From the NCBI GenBank assembly GCA_029204225.1, contig MU833104.1:1-61060 (forward strand): a stretch of DNA of 61,060 bases, given 5' to 3'. Made by a program: the position numbers and the translations under genes. Shown in pieces: positions 30,101-42,100 of the stretch. Within the stretch, counting starts at the first letter, position 1. Each line of letters opens with the position of its first letter. The DNA comes from Diphasiastrum complanatum (Eukaryota; Streptophyta; Lycopodiopsida; Lycopodiales; Lycopodiaceae). Below the pieces are notes generated by a model. The model ran no database searches. It had not been told where the DNA came from and saw only the letters and a list, made by a program, of their open reading frames with translations.

Positions 30101-33100
30101 AAATGTTTTTTTGTTTTATGAAGTTGACAGTTTCAATGTCTTCTAGCACCTTAGTTTTAACCCTTTTGAGCCTCAGATGTTAGAACGATTATGATTATCA
30201 GTCTTTCTTATGTGTATGACCTATATCATTCTTCTCTTTTAGCATGTCTGCTGGAGTTTGCATCTTCCCATGATATCAATCAATTATTTTATAGCAAAGT
30301 TGAAACTTTCAAAATTACCTTGTTAGCCAAGGTTCAAGGGGTTTTCCTTGGTCTACAATCATCAAATTGCCTTGCTGTTACTAAGCACTGAACTTGTGTG
30401 CACAGAATTACCTTTGGCTGAAATTATGTAATATGATACATAATAATAATAATGATACATATCCCTTTTATGATGATTGATACAAGAACTTTCAATGTTT
30501 ACACCTTCTGAAGCTCTTCTTTCAACCTTCATATTAATCATGGCACTAAGGCTGCAGGGCTATGAAGGCCTCGCTTTTTGGTTTTGGAGAATTTTGATGA
30601 TTGGATTTTGTTTACAACAAACCAGCACTTAATACTATGATAGCTATGTTTTCTTTTTGGCCAGCGTTCTGGAGTTCTGGAAGGCCATTCCGAAACAACA
30701 TAGATTTGAACTTTTATCACTTTTGGTCTGCTATTGATTCATGAAGTGGACTTCGGCATTTTTCAGGATACATCACTCATGTTTGTTCAATTGCATAAGT
30801 TTTTGTTCGCAGCTCAAATTGCTCAATGCAAGGCAGATGCACGTGTCACAAACACAATAGTTACTAGTAGTAGTATATAGAACGTCTTAAATAGCCTTTA
30901 AAGGCTTAGAAACTAAAAACACCAAAAAAAACATTTTAAAAAATTTAACTTTTTTTTTCCCCGGTTTGAACAGGCCTGGCTGGTTCGAATTGGTCCGAAT
31001 CTGTTCCCGAACCGGACGAATTGGCTCGATCCAAATAGGCCGATTTGAATTGGCTGGTAACCTTGTTTTTGAGAAATTCACCGAAACTTGCTCTCAGTCC
31101 AAACTCCAAACTGACAAAACTTGATCCTCATGAGGTTCGATTTCCTCTCTTCGTAGCACTCCTTGCTCAACACTCTAGATTTTTAACATGCAAGCTTTGG
31201 CCTTGATATCACTGAGAAGGCATGACAAGGAGTCACTAAAATGACATAGATGTGCTGTGTACAATAGGATTCCCTAGATTTTGAAACCTACTATTGCTCC
31301 TAGATTACATGTCTTCTAATGGTTCCACCGACTGTAAATGAAAAAATTTAAGGTTTCTTTTTTTATAAAGTTAAGTCAAATGTCGTTCCGATGCAACATA
31401 GCGTGACCCTGCTGATATTTCCTATCTGGTGAATAGTCCAGATGGTATCCAATGTTCACTGCTGTTCAAACAATTCTCACTTTGAGTTTGTAAACTAGAG
31501 TACAATCATATTTTTGTCCAGGACTTATGTTGCTGTTAAAAACCTCGTGTTTTGATAACATCTTCAGCATTTTCTGCGTCATGGACGGGAATGACCACAT
31601 GTCGCATCTCAATGATATATTATGACTGCAACTATTTCAATTCTTAACTTACGGTTATAGGTGGTGTAAAGAGCTAATTGGTAAGCAAAACATTGACAGT
31701 AAACATCAACTCAAATCGGCTGTAGGTTGTCCAAGATATCACAGCCCAGAAAATTCCAGAACTTAAAAAGACCTGACCAGCTCCATCTAGTTGAGCTTCC
31801 AAATTTAATATATTATGCTAATTATAGTGAAAAGACATCTGCTGTTGAAAATGGGCTCCCTAGTGATTGCAAGTTAAGAAATTTGAAACAGCAGTCGATT
31901 ACCAATTTGGATGGAGTGACCAAGCTTCTATAGAGTTTGTCCACTTCCTGTTGAAGAGCAAGTAATAGCTTCTCTATAAGTTCCGCATCTACTTTTCTTA
32001 CAGCTTGAGCTACTTTCATAACATCCAAGCCAGTACCCTCCAAGCCATCCATACTTTCTTTTGCTTGAAACGCTGTTGAAATTTGGGAGCTACTGGACGC
32101 CACAGTTGAGCATTCTGAGCTCTTAGAGAAGAGGGTGGTATAAGAGCAGACGACATTACTACACCACAAGTAGCACTAACTCAGAAAAGGGCTTAAACAC
32201 ATTTCAAAAACTGAAAAAGTTGAGACTTGTGCACATCCCATTTCATAAGATTATAGAAAAGAGGAGTTCTACCTAAACAAAAATCTACACGAAAGAGATC
32301 TGAGCTAAACACCATACCAGCCATACCATGCGCTTGACTCACATGAATTCTAGAAGAAAGAGATCTGAGCTACACAACATACCGGCCTCGCTGTGTGCTT
32401 GACTTGCATATATTTTTAAAACTTCCATCCTGATGGATATGGTTGCTGGAATGAGCATCGCCTGAATACTTTGGCACTACATTGTGACTAGCTGTATCTT
32501 CGAAACTTGCAGCTTTACTTGACCTCACTACTTCCAGCTCCTTGGCCTGCTCAACCATCTCTGAATTAGCACTTATTAGCCCCTATCTTTTCAACTTTAC
32601 TAAAGGGAGCAATAAGCTCCAATTGAACTCTAACTCTTGCACTATCACTCCAAACATACTCTTATACAATGTGTACTTCCAAAAGATGCTTCCATTATGA
32701 GACATGAAATCTATTCAAAGACAAGATAGCCTAAGTATCTGAGAGCTTTTACAAAGTAAGGCATGGAAATGCATGATGTCAAAGAGCTGAACTAAAGTAT
32801 TACAACGTAGCATAGTCATGAATTTAATGTAGCTTGCACTCTTCTGGAGCCCATGCTCACTTCAGCACCCTCTCCTTTTTTAGCTTCAAAACAAGGGTGC
32901 TCCAGTAAATACAGAACTTCAATACTATTCCTACATGCCCATCTTCTTCTATCCTCGTCCTACCACATTTCACTTCTTCACAACTTGAGATTCTAGATAA
33001 AGACTTAACGAAGGCTATGAGATAAAAGCGTGCAAGAAAAGTTCAATGTAAAGGCTCAAGCATCACCTGAGACTGAAAAAGTACATGCAAAGCCCTCAGC

Positions 33101-36100
33101 TCAGCATTAAGCTGTACTTGCTCTTTTCTGTATGCTTCTAACAGAACATCCTTGTCAAGAGCTATCTTCTTTACTTCCATCAATTCTAATTCTAGACGGT
33201 TCAACTTTTCAAAAGTCATTTTATGCTCCTTAAAGTTTGCGAGCAAAAGCTTCTCCCCTTGACTTTTCTCATCCTTGGCGATTCTCATCTGCTCGGCTAT
33301 TCTCATAGCATCTGAAACTAAAGTGTGTACCAGCTGATGCTGCTTCTGAAACTCAAAACCCCTATGCAGAGCTTGAACTCCAAATTCGTTATCTTTCATT
33401 TCTGAACTTTTAACATCTATTTTTGATGGGGGAAAATTAGTTCTGGCAAATTTTGAACTTCCTTCCACAACGTGACTTGCTTCTGGGACCCTTGCATGAC
33501 ATTGACAGGACTCAGATGCATGTTGGTAGAGTTCTTGAGATTCCTGTTCTGCAACATGAAATGGTTTTGCTCTCCTGAGTCGTTCTTCTAAATCTGCAGT
33601 CTTCAATTGGTAGAAGTGAATGGTCCTATCTTGTTCCAGTATTTGGGCCTGCATCTCTAAAATCATCTCATCTCGATTCTTCAGCTGCTGCCTTAATTTG
33701 TGTATTATATCAGGCCTTTTAGATATACCAGTTCGAGATACCAGGGTTGCAGGAGAAATCAACTGCTCTTGAGGCATAGGCGTCAATGATGGTGTCTCAA
33801 ATCCTCTGTAACATTTTTTTATGGACTCTGGTGGAGAGTTGTCTGCTGCACAATGACTAGGCTTTAACCCTGTAGATGTATAACTTCTCTGAGCTGCATA
33901 TGGAGTGATTGAAATATTATCCTGACTCCTCACCTCAGCAAGCCTCACCCTCATTTCAGTTTTTCCATAACCTGGAAAATTGGCTGTCAGCTTTTATGAA
34001 TTTAAACCATTATGAAAGACAAGCGATAGGTAACAGCCAAATCACAGATGGAAGTCTACTCATGGTCTACAAACAATGCCAAAATTGCATTCATGTCATT
34101 GAGCTGTGAAGATCATCACTAGCTAACTCCTTTCACAGATAAAAAAACATGTTATATACAGGCAGCTCAAATATGAATATTCGTTGCATGTAGCAGAGAG
34201 AACCTAAAACGGCATTATGTAGCTGCTTGGTCAAACACACAATTGCTGATTGTGATGAAGCCAATCCTACCCATAAGCAAATTCCCAACAATTATAGAAA
34301 GAGAGAACATTCAACGCAGTCCATTCTGAATTGTTTTGGAAGCTGTGAGAATCCAGAGGAGGGCGCCCTAGCAGTGCAAATTAGACCAGAGAAGGTCGTG
34401 GATGGCCGTGGAAGTGTGAGGGTGCAAAACCAATTCTCTGTTGGCAACCATAGCTACAAAACCCTGGGAGAAAAGCTTGAAAGGAAGCTTGCAGGAGGAG
34501 AAGAGAGGAGGAGGTAGCGCGGACAGTCGCGCGCGGCAAGCGTGACTAGTCCCATTACGTCTAGAAGGACCCAGCGGCCCGTGGAAACTGATTCGGTGCG
34601 CAAAGTTGCATGACATCGTAGGATCTGCCTAAGGCTCAATCAATGGTATAGATCGTGTTTCCGAGAAGCAGTGTGGACCATTGGATTTAGGTTACCGTTG
34701 GATGACAGCCCATGAAAGGTTGAAGGGTCTTGAAGTGTATTTTGGCCTGCAACTCAATAAAAATTTTCACATTAAAAGTTGAGTTAGGTCCCTTCACAAG
34801 TGAAGAGTGAAGTTTCTTCAAGGTGAAGAAATAGTTCAAAAACAAGGAAAATCCCTATTTTTGGGTCCTTTGCCCGTTTTGATCAAAACGAAAGGCTATA
34901 ACCTCCGAACGAAGGACACCCGGACTGTACCTGCAAATACGGTACAGCAAAACAGAGTGATTGTAGCGGAGAAAGTGTTCAGAGTGCGCCAAAAGTGATT
35001 TCACCATTTTATTAGGCACGTAGTTGGGAGTTGACGACTGAGTGCATTTTGGAAGGCGACGTCGATTTGGCTTTCAAATTGGTGAAAAAGCGGCGAGTGG
35101 CCTGGTAAGGGAAAAAGTGCAGGTCATTATTTTCAACTTCTGACATCACAGTTGGCCTCGGCATACTGCTTTTAGCCTACGGCGGAAGTTTCAAGCAGTT
35201 TTGCGATGGCAAACATGGGAGAGTCCATTTTGAGTGAAAGTAGCAAATTGGACGGGATTTCCAACTATGCAGTGTGGAAATTCAAAATGAAAAACATACT
35301 GATGGAGAAAGACGTGTGGGAAGTCGTCACAAGTGATGAGAGAAGGCCGCCAAATGAAGCGGATATCAAAGTGTTCGACAAAAAGATGAGAAAAGCTTTG
35401 ACCTTCATTAACTTGTCAGTGAAGGATCACATCATTACCCACATTTGTGATGTTGTTACACCTAGACAGGCATGGGATGTGCTAAAGGAGCAGTTCGAGA
35501 CGTCAAATCCGTCTAGAATCATGTTTCTGAAGTCAAAGCTGAATAGTGCCCGAATGGAGCAAGAAGAGCACATTCAGACGTACATGACCAGAATCAAGAC
35601 AATGAGGGATGAATTGCTTTCTATTGGTGAGCGCATACGTGATGTGGAGCTGGTACACAATGCATTGTGTGGCATTGCAGAACCCTATCAAAGGTTTGTG
35701 AGCGGAATAGCATCAAGAGAAAGATTGCCAACCTTTGACGAGCTCACAAGAATCTTGATGCAGGAAGAGCAACGGCGAGAAATGGTGAAAGCTAGACGTC
35801 AAAATACTAACGATCAGGCACTTGCGATACGCCAAAAACAAGGCAAGGGCAAGGGCAAGAAGAAGTCTAAGCAGCAATTTGCCAAGTCTCAGGAGGATGA
35901 GGGATCTTCCAGTAAGACCAAGAAGAAAGGCAAGTGCTTCCATTGTGGTAAAAAGGGCCATTGGAAGAGTGAATGTCGCAAATTCCTAGCGGAACAAGGC
36001 AAGGGGAAACCAAAGCAAGCAGGTAACCTTGTCGATGAGGGTGAGATTGAAGACTCTAGCATCTTCATATCTACATTGTCATCTAATCAAGATGATCAAG

Positions 36101-39100
36101 CGTGGTATATTGACTCGGGAGCCACAAGACACATGACAGGTAACAAGAATTGGTTCAGTAGCTTGAAAGTGTTGGATAATGGAACGTCCGTTTCACAAGC
36201 AAATGGCGATGTGTGCAAGATCAAGGGGATAGGCACCGTTTCAATTCAACTACCTGATGGCAAAAGCAGGATGATCAGGGAGGTACTTTACGTACCAGGT
36301 TTGAAGAAAAATCTACTTTTTGTTGGAGTCATTACTGATCAAAAGTTGAGAGTGGAATTTGCCCATGATCGTTGCTTTGTGAAGGATGTGAACCAAAAGT
36401 TCAAAGTTATTGCGGATGGAGTAAGGGAGCCCAATACAATAGTGTACAGGTTGAATGCTACAATCAAGGGGCAACATGGACTCGTATCATCCATTCCATC
36501 GCAAACTGAGTTGTGGCATAAGAGGCTTGGTCACTTGAACTTGGGAAGCCTCAATTTGATGAGAAAATTGGAGATGACCCTACTATAGAAGACCACTTGA
36601 AATCGATGTGCGAATCATGTGTATATGGGAAGCAGCATCGAGAGAAGTTCAATAAAGGGGGTGTTGAAAGGGCAAAGAACATCCTGGATTTAATCCACAC
36701 AGATTTATGCGGGCCTATGAGGACCATGTCCTTAGGTAAAGCCTTCTATTTCATGACCTTTATTGACGATATGTCACGTAAGACGTGGATCTACTTCTTG
36801 AAGAAGAAATCGGATGCATTTGACAATTTCAAGAGCTTCAAAGCATTGGTCGAAAATCAAACAGGTAGGAAGATCAAAGTCCTAAGATCAGATAGTGGAG
36901 GTGAGTACAAGTCTAATGACTTCAATGATCTTTGTGATCAATGTGGGATTAAAAGACAATTTACGCAAGCTCATACTCATGCTCTCAATGGTGTAGTTGA
37001 GCGCAAGAATCGTACGATTGTGGAAAGTGCCAGATCTCTGCTAGCTGAGATGAAACTACCAAAAGATTTTTGGTCAGAAGCATGCAGTACGGCAGTCTAT
37101 CTTCAAAAGAGAAGTCCTACCATTGCCATACCAAAGATAACACCTGAGGAAGCATATTCACGAAGAAGAAGTCAAAGGTGAACCACTTACGAATCTTTGG
37201 ATGTAAGGCCTTTGTACACATTCCTAAGGAAGAGAGACGTAAACTTGATGTAAAAGCTATCAAGTGTATATTCCTAGGATATGATGAACGTGTGAAGGGC
37301 TATAGATGTTTTGATCCAGTGGAAAACAAAATCCATGTAAGTCGTGATGTTATCTTTGATGAATCCAAGATGTATGAAGACGAAGATGCTGAAAATATAG
37401 ATACATCCAGTGGGAAAGATGGTATAGTGAGGATACCACCTAATGATGATCCATTCATTAACCTTCCGAGTGATGAATATGAGGATACATCTCAAGATAC
37501 TACTACTCAACCTCAAGAGATAGGTTGGAGAGGTAGAGACAAACCTTTTGGTGCAAGTAGGATTGAAGTTGCAGGTGACAAACGCAAGGAGAAGGATGTA
37601 CCGTGGGATACATTTTCACCAGAAAGCCGATCACCTGACAGGAAGCTTCCTAAGTGGTTTGAGAGATTGTTGGAGAGCCGCGACATGGATGACTTTCCAG
37701 GATCATCTAGCCAGGGAGAGCTACGAAGATCAACAAGAGAGAAGACACAACCTGAAAGGTATGAAGCAAATTATGCTCTCTTATCTAGCATTATTCAAAG
37801 CAAAGAACCTTCGACTTATGGTGAAGTGAAGGATGATGACATTTGGGTCAAGGCCATGGGAGAGGAGATGGAGTCAATTGCTAAGCATAGCACATGGGAC
37901 TTAGTAGAACCACCAGTTGGCAAGAAACCCATTGGTTGCAAATGGGTATACAGGACTAAGTACCATGCAAATGGAAGTATAGCAAAGCACAAGGCAAGAT
38001 TGGTGATCAAAGGGTATGCACAAAGTAAAGGCATCGACTATGAGGAGACCTTTACGCCGGTATGTAAGTGGAATACTCTACGACTACTTGTTGCTTTAGC
38101 TTCACATTTTGGTTGGCCTTTGCATCAGATGGATGTGAAATCTGCTGTTCTAAATGGTGAGTTAGAAGAAGTGTTCATGGATCAACTTGAAGGCTTTGTA
38201 GCGAAGGGACAGGAAAATAAAGTATGTGGCTTGAAGAAAGCGCTTTATGGTCTTAAACAGACACCACGTGCGTGGTATAGCAGGATTGATGCCTACTTTC
38301 GTTCAAAGGGGATGGTGAGAACACATTCTGATCCAAATCTATATGTCTTATGCTTTGATGGTATGGTTGCTTTGATTGCTCCTTATGTTGATGACTTGAT
38401 TATTACGGGAAATAATCAAGAGATGATAGACATGATCAAGAAAGACCTCATGGAACAATTTGAGATGACAGATCTCAGCCTGAAGCATTATTGCCTTGGA
38501 GTAGAGGTGTGGCAAAAAGGACACGAAGTGAGTTTAACACAGGTGAAGTATGTCAAAGAGTTGTTGCACATGTTTAGGTTGCAGGACTGCATACCAGTGA
38601 ATACTCCTATTGAACCAGGTAAAAAGCTTTCTAAGCTTGATGAGTCACAGTCATTTGATGCTACGCTATATAGGCAGTTAGTAGGGAGCTTGATTTACCT
38701 TACCACGACTAGGCCAGATATATGCTATGTTGTTGGCATTGTAAGTCAGTTTATGGCAGCACCTACAGAAACGCATGGAAGGCAGCTGAACGCATTTTGC
38801 GTTATGTGAAAGGCACTTCAGATTACGGCTTGATTTACAGGAAGCATGATGGTTTACCTAAGTTGTGTGGCTATGTGGATGCGGATTGGGGAGGTGACTA
38901 TGATGATCGTAGATCCACCACAGGGTATGTGTTCCAGTTTTGTGGTAGTTGCTTTTCCTGGTCTAGTAAGAAGCAAAGTACAATTGCTCTATCCACCACA
39001 AAAGCAGAGTATAAGGCAATGTGTAGTACAGCACAGGAAGCTATATGGTTGAGACAAATCTTGGAAGAAGTTGGCATGAAGCAAAAAAATCCCACGACAT

Positions 39101-42100
39101 TAAATAGCGACAGTCAGTGGCATTCAGCTAGCAAAGAATCCAATGTTCCATGCGAGACCCAAAAACATTGAGATTCAGTATCACTTTATACGTGAGAGGC
39201 TGCTGAGTCGTGAAATTCATGTTGTTCATTGTAGTACGGAAGAATGACTAGCTGATATTTTCACTAAGCCACTTGTTGAAAAAAAGTTTGATAAGTTTAG
39301 ATCAAAGCTTTCTGTACTTAAAGTTTGTTGACTTTAAAGCTATGTATATGACTGTATAAAAAGTAGACTCTACTTTAAGGGAGAGAGTTAGAATTAAAGT
39401 AGAATCATTGTGCTACTGTACTATGGGTCCTATCAGTTGATAAGGATCAGTTGGCCTCGCCACGAGGCAAGTCGACGGGATACGCGTCCCGCCAACGGGG
39501 GTCATGCATGGGTTGCCTGAGTGAACAACTATATGTACAGTGTAATTTCATTTTGAGAAATAGAGTTGCTATGTGAGCTTGCTGTGGAGAGTGTTTTCTG
39601 TCTGTGTTACTGTGTAGCATGATCTGTGTTCCTGTTCGAAGCAAATTCTAAGTTTCTGGACTTGGCATTCCATCGCAATGAGAAACAAACTTGTGTAGAG
39701 AGAATATGTCTATCAGCTTATCCACATTCTTCAGCTGGGAACAGGAGATTGCTCCCAAATATGATACTGGACTCCTAGAAGCCTAAGGTTTCAATATGTT
39801 TATTTTGTGTCCAGGAACGAAACAGGCTACAGGCTCTAAATTTGACAAGGCAAACACTTGAATCTAAGCAATCAGCAGATTGCAATGTACAGTAGTCGGT
39901 GTTTTGTTCAATTCTCCAAAACTTTGTCGCTAAATTATCAACCATCGGTTGGCCATCTTCACTTTTTGGGGAGTTTTTTCTTGTGACTATGCAAGCCCAG
40001 CTCACACATTGAAGGATTGTTCTGGATTGTTCATCAAACACTTCACTGTTTGTATGATTCAATCTATGTACAAATTTATCTACGATTTTGGTGCATTTTT
40101 TTTGCCACTAGTTCCTTTTCTTTTGTACTGGATTGTTTCGTCACAAATCTGCATCAATTTGAGGCCTATATTGATCCACTTTAACTAAGAACTATATTAA
40201 TTTTGGTGGCTATCCGTCATTAACTTCAACACCTCGTTGTTGTCCACAGCAATAACACAATCTATTTGGCATTGCTTTTAGTCACCTTTGACCAATGTAT
40301 TAAACCTTTTGGTGAATATCCTACATCAAAGCCCTTACAGGATTTTTCAGCATAGAAGAATGATATAGGCAATGAAGCTTTTGAAAAGTTCAAGTCCTTT
40401 AAGGCAATGGTGGAGACTCAAACAGGAAGGTAAAGATCTTGTGATTAGATAGCGGTGGTGAGCATGTCTCAAACCTCTTTGGTGTTTGGTGACTTTTGTG
40501 AGCAGCAAGGGACTAAGAGGCACTTCACCCAATCCTATACACCACAACACAATGGTGTGGCGGAAAGGAAGAATAGGACCATTGTTGAGAGTGCACGTTG
40601 TATGCTGAAGTTCATGAGATTGACAGATTCCCTTTGGGGTGAGGCATGCAACACCGCAAATTTCCTTCAGAATCAAAGTCCTACGATTGCAATTCCGAGG
40701 ATGACACCTTATGAAGCATTCAAAGGAGAGAACTCCAAGATGTATTGCTTGAGGGTGTTTGAATGCAAGGCCTTTGTTGACATACCTGATGAGACTAGAA
40801 AGAAGCTAGATGCAAAATCACTTAAGGTGATCTTTGTAGGGATGATTTTGAGGTTAAAGGCTGTAGGTGCTATGATCCAAAAGACCAGAAGACCATCATT
40901 TCACATGAATTTTTGATGAATCACATGGCTATTGTGATGAAATTTGCCAAGTGCCAAAGGAGTCGAGTGAGGACAATATACCACATCTTGAAGGATTGGA
41001 TAATGAAGCTATTGAGAATGGAGGAACTACTAAGCCAAATGGTGGGCCACCGCCGAGATTCTACGATGGTTGCTTCTCATGGTTGAGCAAAAACAAAATG
41101 CGGTAGCTTGATCCACGACTGAAGCAAAATACGCCGCCTTGAGAAGTGTTGTGCAGGAAGCGATATGGTTACGCCGGCTATTGGCAGAGATAGGTCTCCA
41201 ACAATACTTTGGAAGCGTCATTTTTTGTGATAGCCAAAGTGAGATTCAAGTTGTCAAAAATCCTATTTATCATGTTAGGACTAAGCATAGAGAAATTAAG
41301 TATCACTTTGTACGTGAATAACTTCAACAAACTAAATAGGGTCCGAGTTCAATAAACAATGTAACATAAGTGATAATGCAAGGTGGAAACCCAAACTTAG
41401 TCATTATTCCTACATAAGTGAATAGAACATTGATAACGACATGCTGTTGTCAGTGCGTCTGTTGGGAGTAAAGGACAGAAATACCATTCTGAACTTTCTG
41501 CTACAAATGGCAAAAAGATTCGTACCATCTCAATAAGATATTCTCTTTATTACATCAAGAAGAATGAGCACCTTATTTGAAAGTTGAGAAGCAGCTGAAG
41601 GCCACGTTTGGCAGGAATTTGAAATGGGATGAATTCCAAAATCAATGGTTGTGTGACAAGAAAATTACAGAGAGAGTGAACTTTCACACAACAGTAACTC
41701 AGATCTCATTCTGCTGAGATTACTTCTAATAAAATTTGTATTACGTGCAATCTTGACTGTGCTTCAGGGATAATTCTCACCAAACAAATTCCTTCCTAAA
41801 GCATGATTGTGTGCTTCTCCTGTACATGTAAGTGTACTACAAAAACCAGCTTAAAAACCTCACATTAGATAAAATGACTCACCCAAAGGCTTCTGTATTT
41901 TGCTACTGCTTGACTGTTGTGGCATCTTCTTACGGCTGCTGCTCAACGTTTGAAGATCTGCACCCATTAACAGGCAGTAAGCTGCCAAGTCTCCCTCATA
42001 CGCTGATAATTTGAAAAAAGCTTTATTATAGCTCCAACATGTATCTATCATATGATCCAGCTAAAGGAGTAAATAGGATGTCTGTGAGCAGTTGATATGA

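Larger units (their letters stand above)
34300..39651 (+). mobile_element. 5'-truncated Copia element with 3' LTR
   Basis: Leader from about 34300 (similar to 48050-48860), gag-protease, integrase, RT-RNase H, purine tract and a 264-base 3' LTR. The 5' LTR and primer site are missing. It lies antisense in the 7.9-kb intron of the coiled-coil gene. A second, shorter copy of the same family is at 47453-50295. Four frameshifts in pol make it inactive, though gag is intact. Confidence 0.88.

Noticed and set aside
29898-31060. One large foldback element of about 1.15 kb
   Set aside because: CCGGTTTGAAC words occur at both ends, but pairing between the ends is too weak by eye to define borders.
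27890-33972. A kinesin or other motor gene
   Set aside because: The exons show only coiled coil. No P-loop or motor motifs (for example GQTGSGKT) are present on this strand.
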